DNA of 25,108 bases, from contig QKYT01000184.1 of NCBI GenBank assembly GCA_003550305.1, positions 14,728-39,835 on the forward strand. The letters run 5' to 3'. Below the pieces are notes generated by a model, which made no database searches, had not been told where the DNA came from, and saw nothing but the letters and a program-made list of their open reading frames with translations. A program made the position numbers and the translations under genes. The first letter of the stretch is position 1, and every line of letters begins with the position of its first letter. This document shows positions 7,911-17,399 of the stretch, piece by piece. Source of the stretch: Glomus cerebriforme. Its lineage: Eukaryota > Glomeromycota > Glomeromycetes > Glomerales > Glomeraceae.

Positions 7911-10385
7911 TTAATTACCATTATTTAATAATAGATTATTTAATCTTTCTTTAGCTCCTTGATATCCATTTTCTGTTGCTTGTTTATACCAATAAATAGC
8001 CTTTTCAATTTCCTTATTTTGTTCATATAAATACGCAAGGTTATTTTGTGCATTACAGTTGTTTTTCTTAGCGGCAATTTTATATAATTCAAAGGCCTTT
8101 TCTTTATTAATATTAGTTCCGATTCCATTTGAATAATAATATCCAAGTAAAAATTGAGCATTTAAATATTCCTTTTCAGCTAGTTTTTTAATCATTACAA
8201 AAGCTTTTTTCTCATCTTTAACAACTCCTTTCCCTAATTGATATAATAAACTTAAATTATATTGTGCTTCATTGTCACCTTTTTCCGCAGCTATTATGTA
8301 TAATTCAAATGCTTTTGTTTTATTAACTTTAGTTCCGATTCCCTTGTCGTAATAATATCCAAGTTTAAATTGAGCATCTAAATATTTTTGATCAGCTAAT
8401 TTTTTAATTAGTTCGAATGCTTTTTTTTCATCTTTATTAATACCTTCTCCTGATTGATATAGTAAACTCAAATTATATTGTGCTTTATTATTACCCTTTC
8501 CTGCAGCTATTTTATATAATTCAAATGCTTTTTCTTTATTAATCATAGTTCCAATTCCATTTGAATAATAATATCCCAGATGAAATTGAGCATTTAAATG
8601 TTCCTTTTCAGCTAAGTTTTTAATTATTTCAAATGCTTTGTTCTCATCTTTATCAACACCTTTTCCTGATTCATACAATAAACTTAAATTATATTTTGCA
8701 TCATTATTTCCTTTTTCTGCAGCCATTTTATATAATTCAAATGCTTTTGAATAATTAATTTTAGTTCCAATTCCATTTGAATAATAATATCCAAGTCTAA
8801 ATTGAGCATCAAAATATTCCATTTCGGCTAACTTTTTAATTAGTTCAAATGCCTTTTTTTCATCTTTATTAACACCTTCTCCTAATTGATATAATAAGCT
8901 TAAATTATATTGTGCTTTATTGTTACCCTTCTCTGAAGCTATTTTATATAGTTCAAATGCCTTTTCTTTATTAATATTAGTTCCAATTCCTTTATTGTAA
9001 TAATATCCAAGTTTAAATTGAGCGTCTAAATACTCATTTTTAGCTAATGTTTTAATAATTTTAAATGCTTTTTTCTCATCTTTATCAACACCTTTTCCTG
9101 ATTCATATAATAGACTTAAATTATAATTTGCATTATCATCCCCTTTTTTTGCAACCATTTTATATAATTCAAATGCTTTTACATTATCAACTTTAGTTCC
9201 GATTCCATTTGAATAATAATATCCAAGTTTAAATTGAGCATTTAAATATCCATTTTTAGCAGATTCTTTAAAATATTCAAAAGCTTTAACCTCATCTTTT
9301 TTAACTCCTAATCCGTTTTCATAACATTTACCTAAATTATATTGTGCAATTTCATTACCATTTTCTGCTGCTTTTTTATACCAATAAATAGCTTTATCTA
9401 AATCTTTTTTTATTCCAATTCCATTTTGATAACAATTACCTAATTTATTTTGAGCATACAAATAACCTCCAATGACAGATTTAAGATACCAATCAAAAGC
9501 TATCTTATTATAATTATCATCTACACCTTGATAACATAAACCTAAATTATATTGTGCATATATATCACCATTATTAGCAGCTTTTAAATAATATTCGAAT
9601 GCTTTAAATTCATCTTTTTCTATTCCAATTCCATTTTGATAACAATAACCTAAATTATTTTGAGCACTTATATTCCCTCCTTTTGATGATTTTAAATAAA
9701 ATTCAAAAGCTTTAAATTCATCTTTCTTTTTTCCTATTCCATATTGATAACAATAACCTAAATTATTAAGATTTATTAATTCATTATTTTTAACATAATC
9801 TAATTGAAAATTATTCTTATTAATAAAACCATTATTCAATAATTCAAAATAATTTTCTATAGTATTAATTTCATCTTTACATATATTAATTAATAAACCA
9901 TTAAAATTTTCAAATTGATTTTGTGATATTACGTATAAATTTTTTAAATTTTTTAAATGATTTCTTTTAATTAAAATAATATCTTTATAATAATAAAAAG
10001 ATAATAAATATTTTGATATAATAATATTAAGTATTTGATATGAAGAAGAAAAATCATTAAAATTATTTTTATTATTATTAATAGTAAATAAATATAAATT
10101 TAAAGATTTATTTTTATCGATAATACAAGTATTATTATTTATATTATATTGATAAAAAAATCCTATTAAACTTGAAAACCAATTATTATTTTCTTTATGA
10201 TTTTCCATTAATTTTAAAATTATTTTAAAAGATTTTTTATTAATTTTAAAAAAATCTTTTATCCAATTTATTAAAATTTCTTCAAATTTTATAAAATTTT
10301 CTATTTTTATAATTTGACGATAAAATTCTTTTAAAAATTCTTTTAAGAAATTTTCATTGTATTTTAAATTATTATTTAAAGACAT
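7911..10385 (-). CDS. Sel1-repeat protein, 824 residues, single exon
   Basis: ATG at 10385 (MSLNNNLKYN) is supported because the same start and leader recur in the broken paralogue at 23464. Residues 1-about 205 are an Asn/Lys/Ile-rich helical region with no recognised fold (for example FYRQIIKIENF, INWIKDFFKINKK). Residues about 207-815 hold 17 Sel1 repeats of about 36 residues, each with the (N)LG-x-CY-x-NG-G pattern and an A-x-x-(Y/I) helix ending NAQ. Repeats 6-16 alternate between two types (F-LGYYY and YNLSLLY) and form a 72-residue period. Sel1 repeats are TPR-like alpha-solenoids that act as protein-binding scaffolds in signalling or protein quality control. In Glomeromycotina many Sel1 proteins also carry a kinase; no kinase motif is present here. 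No signal peptide is evident; probably cytosolic. The partner is unknown. Confidence 0.93.
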   Translation of the reverse strand: MSLNNNLKYNENFLKEFLKEFYRQIIKIENFIKFEEILINWIKDFFKINKKSFKIILKLMENHKENNNWFSSLIGFFYQYNINNNTCIIDKNKSLNLYLFTINNNKNNFNDFSSSYQILNIIISKYLLSFYYYKDIILIKRNHLKNLKNLYVISQNQFENFNGLLINICKDEINTIENYFELLNNGFINKNNFQLDYVKNNELINLNNLGYCYQYGIGKKKDEFKAFEFYLKSSKGGNISAQNNLGYCYQNGIGIEKDEFKAFEYYLKAANNGDIYAQYNLGLCYQGVDDNYNKIAFDWYLKSVIGGYLYAQNKLGNCYQNGIGIKKDLDKAIYWYKKAAENGNEIAQYNLGKCYENGLGVKKDEVKAFEYFKESAKNGYLNAQFKLGYYYSNGIGTKVDNVKAFELYKMVAKKGDDNANYNLSLLYESGKGVDKDEKKAFKIIKTLAKNEYLDAQFKLGYYYNKGIGTNINKEKAFELYKIASEKGNNKAQYNLSLLYQLGEGVNKDEKKAFELIKKLAEMEYFDAQFRLGYYYSNGIGTKINYSKAFELYKMAAEKGNNDAKYNLSLLYESGKGVDKDENKAFEIIKNLAEKEHLNAQFHLGYYYSNGIGTMINKEKAFELYKIAAGKGNNKAQYNLSLLYQSGEGINKDEKKAFELIKKLADQKYLDAQFKLGYYYDKGIGTKVNKTKAFELYIIAAEKGDNEAQYNLSLLYQLGKGVVKDEKKAFVMIKKLAEKEYLNAQFLLGYYYSNGIGTNINKEKAFELYKIAAKKNNCNAQNNLAYLYEQNKEIEKAIYWYKQATENGYQGAKERLNNLLLNNGN
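8046..9233 (-). repeat. 216-bp higher-order tandem repeat inside the Sel1 gene
   Basis: Encoded residues 385-780. F-LGYYY motifs begin at residues 385, 457, 529, 601, 673 and 745, exactly 72 residues (216 bp) apart, giving 5.5 units. Each unit is one F-LGYYY...GIGT repeat plus one YNLSLLY...KDE-KAF repeat. The exact period with no indels points to duplication of a two-repeat block rather than single repeats. Confidence 0.92.
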
Positions 10386-10541
10386 GATGATGTTTTTTAA
10401 TGTTAATGAATTTTATAAATTACTATATGTGAGGTTTTTAATATTAATGAATTCGTAAGTTATGTGAAATGTGAATAAAAAAAAAGGTGATTGAAAAAAA
10501 AAAAGATTTCTCTTATAATGAGATTTGAAAAATCAAATTTT
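10386..10541. other. 5' leader region of the Sel1 gene
   Basis: Contains a weak internal duplication, TTTTTAATGTTAATGAATT near 10394 and TTTTTAATATTAATGAATT near 10435, then an A-run (about 10490-10504). No upstream in-frame ATG or intron is supported. Confidence 0.3.
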
Positions 10542-10574
10542 TTCTTGAAACGAAACGAAGGGATAATTTATATA
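10542..10574 (-). promoter_or_regulatory. TATA-like box with a heat-shock-element-like array
   Basis: On the + strand 10542-10559 reads TTCTTGAAACGAAACGAA: one TTC and three GAA units at a strict 5-bp step, the pattern bound by heat-shock factor. TATATAAA reads on the minus strand at 10574-10567, about 182 nt before the Sel1 ATG. The array lies between the TATA-like box and the ATG, an atypical place, so it may overlap the transcription start. Regulation by HSF is inferred only. Confidence 0.35.
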
Positions 10575-12215
10575 GAGTGGAAGATCGTCAAAATGTTGTG
10601 ATTGTAATGGAGGCGTAAGATGCGTCTGATAATCAATTCATAATGAAGTTCTCTATTTGGGTGAATAATGATTAACGGGAAATTTTTAATTAAGTAAAAT
10701 TTTCATTATTTTTGATTATATAGAATTTTCTTTAATAGTTTTATAAGTGTATGAGAATCGGAATCGACTAGAATTTTTTTTTTTTTAGTCGAATTGGCCA
10801 ATCAATAAACTATAATCGGTCAAATGGATATATCACATGTTATTATAATAAGTAAATAACGAATTATTAATTTGTGAAATTCATATTTTTATAAAGAAAT
10901 ATCAGAACTTTATTTAAAATTCTATTAATAAATCGTTAATTTTTAGACGATAATATAAAAGCTACTGCGCAATCTATTTAATAATAATAAAAAATATATA
11001 TTACTAAACTGGAAAATATAATGAAATAAATGAAGATCAAAATAAGGGAAAATAATAAAGATTCTTTTTTGTAAGAATTTTGTGAATAAAAAAACAATGT
11101 AAACATTCCTTACAGAAATTCTTATATAGTATAATAATTGCCTAAAACGTGAGATTAATAAATTGATAATTACTAATATTTACAACCATTATTATTTTTA
11201 AAAGAAAAAAATCATAAATGATTTTCTATTTATAAATAAATAAAAAAAATTCACATCTCGTAGTTAATTAGAGTTTCATTATTTTGAAAATCAATTAAAT
11301 GACCGATTATTTGGGTAATTCCTTAAAATTTTGCTCCAATTATACTCTCTAAATTTTTTAAAATTTATAATATTCCTTAAATAAAAGGATTTGTTAGAAT
11401 TTAAAAGTAATGAAGAAATTAACGTTTAGTGGCATCTGATCCATCATCTGATCTACCCATCCGAATATCTGACGACAAATGATCAGATGATGGACTGTAA
11501 CTCTATATCAAAGTGATATTTGTAAAAAAAATAAATATTCCATCGAAACTTTATACATAAAATACATATTTGTCGTACAAGAGTTTAGAGTTTTGTCCTA
11601 ATAGTTAAAGGATTTATTGTAATATGTGAAAACCTAATTACTTTTAACATCAGTCGTAGTAAATTCTTAAAAAGTATGACGTAATAAATGCCGCATGAGC
11701 AATGGGTTAAAAATTTCTGGGTATTCAAAGTTTGGTGCACCTTTATCAATTGTCAGCACTGCTTCAACTATTATACATACGGAGAACGAATTAACACCGT
11801 CATAAATTATTATTTTTCTAGAAATATCAAACCTTTTATGAATAAAATTACTGCGCATTTTTCAAAGCTGAAAAACCAGTGCATAAAGGTTAGTATAAAA
11901 TTCCAGATATTCGGCTTCAGTTCTGGCCAGCACTATATGTAATTCCATCCAAGTACCGTAAAATAAAAAAAAAAAAAATGGCCGTAGTTATGATATCATA
12001 ACAGGTACGACAATAAAAATAAATTTCATATATTTTAGGTTAAACCAAAATTGCTGTGTCGTATGATATTTTTTTGGAAAACCCGAAATATATGATATGA
12101 TGATTTTTTTGCGTATTTAATTTATTTTCCATAATTGATTGTCAGGGGTGTAACATACGTCATTGTTATATGAAATTCTTTGGATTTTTCCCCGTTTCTA
12201 CAAAAAAAATAAAGA
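10575..12215. other. Spacer with a 14-bp perfect inverted repeat
   Basis: No supported gene. TCCATCATCTGATC (11440-11453) and GATCAGATGATGGA (11481-11494) are perfect inverted arms with a 27-nt spacer; an additional CATCTGAT lies at 11433. Open frames at 11667-11858 (-) and 11688-11942 (+) overlap each other and have no domain. Confidence 0.5.
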
Positions 12216-12223
12216 TATAAATA
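12216..12223 (+). promoter_or_regulatory. TATA-like box of the membrane-protein gene
   Basis: TATAAATA about 53-60 nt before ATG 12276. The position and sequence suit a core promoter with a very short leader. Confidence 0.35.
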
Positions 12224-12275
12224 TTTCAAACAAATTCTTTGACGAAATTTTAATATCTTAAAATTAAATATCGAC

Positions 12276-12877
12276 ATGGATTCAAGTATTGAAAAACAAA
12301 CAGATAAATCTCAACAAAATACAAAAAACAAAAAACAAGAGTTGAATAAACAACAAAAGCAAAAGAAAGATTTACAGCAACATGAGGATGATAAAGTACT
12401 TCCAACGTTTATACTTGATCGTCCTATAACAAATGATAATGTACCTGAAGAAAAAACTATTCTTCCAACTATTTCTAAAAATAAAATTGAACGTAAATAT
12501 TTAAATTTTTTTTATCTCTATTTTTATTTTTTCATTATTGTTTTTCTTTTAATAACACTATTGATTTTATTAGATTCGAACGAAGTAAAAGATAAAGGAG
12601 TGCGGAGATTATCAACTACAGGTGAAAAAAAAATAATAATAAAATTTTTTTATATTTTGTTAATACTTTTTTTTTACTAAAATTTATTTATTTAATAGAT
12701 TCTATGCAAAAATTTCTTGAAATTCCTGATTACAGTAAGTTATTATATTTCATAATTATTTTGCCATTTTTTATGTTAAATATGAATTTTATTAATATTA
12801 TTTTCACAATTTCATTGATTTTTAAAATAGTATCAGACGATGATGATATTGATGATGAAGGGGAAGACAAATCCTAA
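12276..12877 (+). CDS. Hypothetical single-pass membrane protein, three exons
   Basis: CDS join(12276..12621, 12699..12734, 12831..12877), 142 residues. ATG 12276 has G at +4. Intron 1 (77 nt, GTGAAA...AATAG) and intron 2 (96 nt, GTAAGT...AATAG) both keep frame, giving ...LSTT-DSMQKFLEIPDY-ISDDDDIDDEGEDKS-stop. Without splicing the frame runs into the intron as a poly-Ile/Phe tail, which supports splicing. Residues 1-70 are hydrophilic and rich in Lys/Gln. Residues about 77-99 are a strong hydrophobic helix (FFYLYFYFFIIVFLLITLLI). About 43 residues follow, ending in a run of Asp/Glu. There is no N-terminal signal peptide, so the helix probably acts as a signal anchor. I do not recognise the family and assign no function. 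Confidence 0.72.
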
Positions 12878-13627
12878 TAATAAATAATAATTCATATAAA
12901 ACATTTTAATTATAATTAACTGTTAATATGCGCGGTTATATTACTTATTTAACGGATTTTGTATTATAACAAATAGTATTTTTTTTTTCCAAGAACATTA
13001 AAATACATCTATCACTTACTTTTTAAATAAATATTTTTACGCCCATCTATTTAAAAATTACAGTATGACATCATATTTAACCATTATTGCAATTTTGATC
13101 TCCAAAATATATAAATATATATCACGCTGTGAATACTACATTAACCACTTATAATATTTGACATATTTGTATTCACCTCTAAAAAAAGATGATAACGTTA
13201 AACAAGGGAATCGTCGATCCTATCTCTAATAGTCTCTGAGTGCAATAAATTATAATTATTAAATGAGGATCGACCAATAAATACATCAAGAATTTGCATC
13301 AAGTGTTGGCCAGTATTACATGCAATGTCATATGATCTTGTCATAATTTTTACAATATACGTTTTATTATTCACATGATTTATAATAAGTCAAATGTCGA
13401 ATCAGAAATTGTAAATTTATACATATACTGAAATTGATTCAACTTGACTTGACTTATTCAGAGCTCTATAAATTCTGGATGATTTTAATTTTATTCTGAA
13501 TTTTAAAAATTTTAAAATCCATCATTATTTTTAAAACAAAGATAATTAAACAATATTCACCTCTCTAATAACAATATTAAATAATTAAAAACAATATCTT
13601 CACCTTTCTAATAACAATATAAAAATA
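12878..13627. other. Spacer; short tandem duplication before the small ORF
   Basis: No gene before 13628. A 41-bp period repeat (CAATATTCACCTCTCTAATA at 13551, CAATATCTTCACCTTTCTAA at 13592) leads directly into ATG 13628. TACAGTA occurs near 13063. Confidence 0.5.
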
Positions 13628-13783
13628 ATGGTCTCTATTAATCAAATTGATTATGAAAAATCTTATGTTACTTACCATGATGAATTTCTCCAATTAAATT
13701 TCATGGGTTACCGTGAATTTTTCTTTAATGATCTTCATAAATATTATACTTCTTATAAAGTGCATTATATTTATAAGCATTAA
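13628..13783 (+). CDS. Possible 51-residue small protein, or a coding fragment
   Basis: ATG to TAA, 51 codons, aromatic-rich: MVSINQIDYEKSYVTYHDEF and then LQLNFMGYREFFFNDLHKYY, ending in a Tyr/Lys/His tail. Codon use looks like that of the real genes here, and the ORF is denser in informative residues than the surrounding DNA. There is no signal peptide and no recognised domain. It may be a real small gene, one exon of a longer gene, or a transposon fragment, since a hAT-like relic lies 230 bp downstream on the same strand. Confidence 0.3.
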   Translation: MVSINQIDYEKSYVTYHDEFLQLNFMGYREFFFNDLHKYYTSYKVHYIYKH

Positions 13784-13807
13784 ATAATGTATTGTATTAC
13801 ATCTGAT

Positions 13808-13821
13808 CCAGTTTAAACTGG
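13808..13821. repeat. Perfect 14-bp palindrome
   Basis: CCAGTTTAAACTGG, just downstream of the 51-codon ORF and directly after a CATCTGAT word (13800-13807). Possible protein-binding site or element end; role unknown. Confidence 0.5.
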
Positions 13822-14010
13822 TTCATACTCAAATTTATTACTTAGTTTATGCTGATAAACTGATTTTTCAACCAAATTTGGAAAATGTTTAAATAAACTT
13901 CTATTGAAATTTTCTCAACTATAAATTTCTCTATTTATTTTTTTAACTTTCAAAATATAACTTTATTATATAATATTACAATATGAAGAAAATCCTAAAT
14001 ATTTTGTCTG

Positions 14011-14481
14011 ATTTTTAAAAATTGCTCTAATCAATTATAATATTAATGACGACTTGCAAGTAAATACAATTGAAACTATAAATAACACTACTAATAAAAC
14101 TTTTATCACCTGTAAATTATGTCCAAAAACACAGTCATAAAACATGCATGGATTTCCACAATTAAATGAACAATACTTAAACAACAACAACAAACTAACA
14201 TATTTCTTTGATCATATATTTTCGATTGTCGAAAATGATAATTTTATTACATTAATAGCAAATTAGCAACATTAGATCTACGATACATATTACCAAGCCG
14301 ACAAACTGTTCCAATTAAATTTATAAAGATCGACGTGATACACTTAAATGTACCTTCAATAATCTTTATTGATACATGCAGTAACATTACATTGGATGGA
14401 AAATGTATTGTATTTTGTACCATTTTGAAAGACATACAGGTAGGGATTGGAATCGATTCTGAAAAAATCGAAACAACATAG
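14011..14481 (+). pseudogene. Broken hAT-family transposase relic
   Basis: Three readable pieces in order. Piece 1 ends ...TNKTFITCKLCPKTQS-stop (14138-14140), with a CxxC like the start of a BED zinc finger. Piece 2, in the same frame after that stop, encodes MHGFPQLNEQYLNNNNKLTY and FFDHIFSIVENDNFI. Near 14250 the frame shifts and piece 3 reads KLATLDLRYILPSRQTVPIK, then VPSIIFIDTCSNITLDGK and ends at TAG 14479-14481. The order (BED-like finger, 'FSIVEN..F', 'LDLRYILPSRQT', then an Ile/Asp/Thr beta segment) matches the N-terminal half of hAT transposases as I know them. The catalytic and dimerisation regions are absent, so the copy is dead. Family call is by motif recall. Confidence 0.5.
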
Positions 14482-15302
14482 TAAATATTAGTGAATAATT
14501 ATAAATTTAAATAATTAATTAACTTCGTATATTTAGAAACATTCTTTTTTATTGTGCAAAACTATTTGACGATTCTGTATCTTAACACTTGCGAATTTAT
14601 TTTCTATCCTTTGTAATTTCGCTTTCAATTTTGGTATTAACGCTTGCAATTTGTTTTTATTATATTTGTTTCTATGGCTGGACAAAATTAATCTCATAAT
14701 TCACTGTGTTAAAATGTAGCTTTAGTTAATAAAATTTTTTTTAAAAATAAATTATTTTTGAAGTGTTAAAAATGTTTAAAATGATTATAACTGTTAATAT
14801 ATCCGATGATCAATTGAATGTATTTACTGTATTTTTAACAATATAAACAATATTTTATTTTTCCTTCCTTGATTTATATTTATTATAATATATTCGTTTT
14901 TTTTATTACAATTAAAATGATGAAAGTGAATTCAAAAGAAAAAAAATATTATAAAAATGCAACTAACCTTTTATTGAAATTTTGATTATTACCTTTCCTT
15001 CCTCATTCTAAATGTTTATAAAGAATAAAAGAATTTATTCATTCATAGTAATTTAAAACACTCGATAAAAAATTAAAAATTGTATTCAACTGTTTTTAAT
15101 TTAGAGTTCATTTTTATACAACTATTTTACAATATATGGGAATAAAAAAAAATCTCTATAATATTATTTATGCTTTGCATAAAATTAACATGAAACGACC
15201 TCTTTATCCCTTTAAAATAAGAGGTTGTCACACGTTATTTGTCACAGGTACGCCACATGGGAAAGACAAGTCACGTGATTAATTATTATAATTCAAATAC
15301 TG
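14482..15302. other. Spacer, no supported gene
   Basis: A+T-rich. Contains TCACGTGA near 15273, a G-box/E-box type palindrome, and short words resembling the ends of the adjacent element (TTATTTGTCAC at 15235-15245, whose complement recurs at about 15393). Confidence 0.5.
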
Positions 15303-15427
15303 TATATCGTTTTTGATAATGCTCACTGCATTAAACATCACACCTTAATTGATACTCCTACTGTATAATATTTATTTATATTATGCATTGTTGTGACAAA
15401 TAGGTCGTCTCAATCAAAAACGATATA
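15303..15427. mobile_element. 125-bp MITE-like element, copy 1
   Basis: TATATCGTTTTTGAT (15303-15317) and ATCAAAAACGATATA (15413-15427) are perfect 15-bp inverted ends. The interior contains a 40-bp stretch (15359-15398) repeated with one mismatch at 18357-18396. No ORF. The two-copy interior and the perfect ends support a small mobile element. Confidence 0.6.
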
Positions 15428-16740
15428 TTTGCTTGCCATTAAACTCCATCATATAGTATTATAATTTCGGCCAGAGTTAAGATATTTGTAATCATATAAT
15501 CATATTATGATTATGTTATGATTATGTCAATTTTTGGAATGCTAATCAAATCAACCTCAGGTGGCAATGTGGCATATATTTGGTACCTATATACTTTTAT
15601 CAAAAAAGGAAGGGCCTAGACCGGTCTATGGTATGTCATTGATTGGTGTTCCAAAAATCGACCCATATGTACTGTATTTTTTTAATTACCTCTGTTAATA
15701 CTTTAGTATCTGAATTGAATGATTCTTTAAATACTGTACTTAGCAGTTCATCTAATAAAGTTATAAATTATAAATACAATTATAAAACTTTTTCAAACCC
15801 AAAAATTCTTTTCAGTTTAAATAATTAAAAATATAAAGCTATAAACGTGATAGAGAACCGTTAAAATAAATGCTCTCTGCAGTTGTAATTAATGTCAATA
15901 GTACAAAAAAATTCTTGTTTCTCATTCCAAGTCTCATTTAATTACCAAAAGCAATTGCAATGTAAGATCTTGCACTACATATCACAGTTTAAAATTAATT
16001 GTCATATTTATTGTGTTTTGTGTTTAACATTAATCAGATTTATTAGATTGATGATTGTCTCGGATGTCACGCTGCATGTTTATTCATCACTTGCATTGTA
16101 TGCCACATATTACAGCTAACGGTCTAACTGTCAGCTCACAAATTCCAGAGAACTATACGTGACAACGTGGCGTGGGAACAATGGAGAAATGTGGTACAAA
16201 TATTCAAAATGCAGAAGACGGAAAAGTATACATAAATATTTAATTTTACTCATTATAAAGTCTATATGGGCTAAATGGATTTTATACATGATAGCAACAA
16301 AAATGTGCAACTATGTGGATATGAGATGCAGGTTTGCCGGATCAATGTTTGATCGTCGGAAAATACCGTTTTTTTTTGAAAAGAAAGAATTATCCTTTTT
16401 AACTATTAGTGGCGCAAGTAATATACAGTAAGTATATTTATATTAAAAGGACCAACAAAGAACAACAAAATACTGGACAATTGTGTAACGAAATTTAATA
16501 AAATAAATGTTTATTTTTAATTTAATTAATTTCAAACAAAATCAGTCGCAATTAAGTAATAAAGGAATGCCTTTTGAATTCAATTTTTTTATATACTTTA
16601 GTTTATGAACGGAGAAGTTTTACTAAATATTTGATAATGAGAGCACGTAAAATATTTTGTTAATATTTGTTAAGTGATTACGTTTTATTACTTATCAAAA
16701 CAACAATTCCAATTTTGGACGCGAATAAATTATATTGAGA
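15428..16740. other. Spacer with doubtful open frames
   Basis: Frames at 15643-15828, 15892-16119 and 16159-16431 (+) are open but have no domain, no splice logic and atypical composition; they are not called as genes. A perfect palindrome TAGACCGGTCTA lies at 15617-15628. A TAATCATA/TTATGATTA-rich, partly palindromic block lies at about 15495-15530. Confidence 0.45.
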
Positions 16741-16748
16741 AAACCACA

Positions 16749-16874
16749 TATAAATTGTCTAGGACAGAAAATACTCCTTAGCGACGCAAAAAAAAAAAAA
16801 NAAAANAAAAGGAATAATATTCATTTCACTACAACTTAAAGAAAATCTTAATTACTTTTTTTTATTAAAAAAAA
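16749..16874 (+). promoter_or_regulatory. TATA-like box and T/A-tract leader of the 174-residue ORF
   Basis: TATAAAT at 16749-16755, then a long A run with two ambiguous bases (16801, 16806), then a T tract followed by nine A abutting ATG 16875. The leader resembles that of the BTB gene. Confidence 0.3.
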
Positions 16875-17399
16875 ATGCATTATCGACAATTTAGAAATAC
16901 AAATGAATTAGTTCAATTAGCGTTAAATAGTTTCTTAAATCGTATAAATTATAACAACATATATCTCCTTCCTTACAATAATAATGCACATATACTTGCA
17001 GTTCAATCAAGAAGAGTCAGTAGAAGAAGTCAAAGATTAACGGGGAAAATTTTAATGAAACGAAATGTGGAACATGAAGCTCACCGTTTGCAAGTTCATA
17101 ATCGGTACTTAATTAATTTGGCAACAGATTACATTTGGAATGTACGATCATCAACATCCCAAAGAAATCGATTTACAAATCTTGCTAATAATGCAAATAA
17201 TCTCAGCCAAAATCAAGTATCAAGGATAAATAACACCAATACGCTTGATAGAATCGCTCGAATTACTACACCGCAGCAAACAATTAATAATTCTTTCGAA
17301 AGTGCTTTTTTTAATGGAACAAAATTTGATGATAATAACAGTTTTGAATCTTTAATTTTACCTGCTGGATGTTCAGGACCTTCTTCTTCATTCATTTAA
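16875..17399 (+). CDS. Hypothetical basic protein, 174 residues
   Basis: Single-exon ORF, ATG 16875 to TAA 17397-17399, the longest clean frame in this part of the window. Residues about 45-62 are strongly basic (RRVSRRSQRLTGKILMKR). Residues about 75-115 (HNRYLINLATDYIWN, then QRNRFTNLANNANNL) loosely resemble helices 2-3 of the HMG box, in which A-x-x-x-W and F-x-x-L-A motifs recur. The first helix of such a box is not evident. The C-terminal third is Asn/Ser/Phe-rich and low in structure. No signal peptide or membrane helix. Glomeromycotina have many HMG-box proteins, so a degenerate member acting on DNA is possible, but I would not assign it without a profile search. Confidence 0.65.
   Translation: MHYRQFRNTNELVQLALNSFLNRINYNNIYLLPYNNNAHILAVQSRRVSRRSQRLTGKILMKRNVEHEAHRLQVHNRYLINLATDYIWNVRSSTSQRNRFTNLANNANNLSQNQVSRINNTNTLDRIARITTPQQTINNSFESAFFNGTKFDDNNSFESLILPAGCSGPSSSFI

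Noticed and set aside
7940..8161. 73-codon minus frame within the Sel1 gene
   Set aside because: Alternate-frame shadow of the 824-residue protein.
14247..14435. 62-codon minus frame
   Set aside because: Opposite-strand shadow of the hAT-like relic, which has recognisable motif order on the + strand.
15643..16431. Three + strand frames of 61-90 codons
   Set aside because: No domain, different composition from the real genes, and non-ATG or poor starts; chance openness is sufficient.
17213..17395. 60-codon minus frame
   Set aside because: Shadow of the 174-residue ORF.
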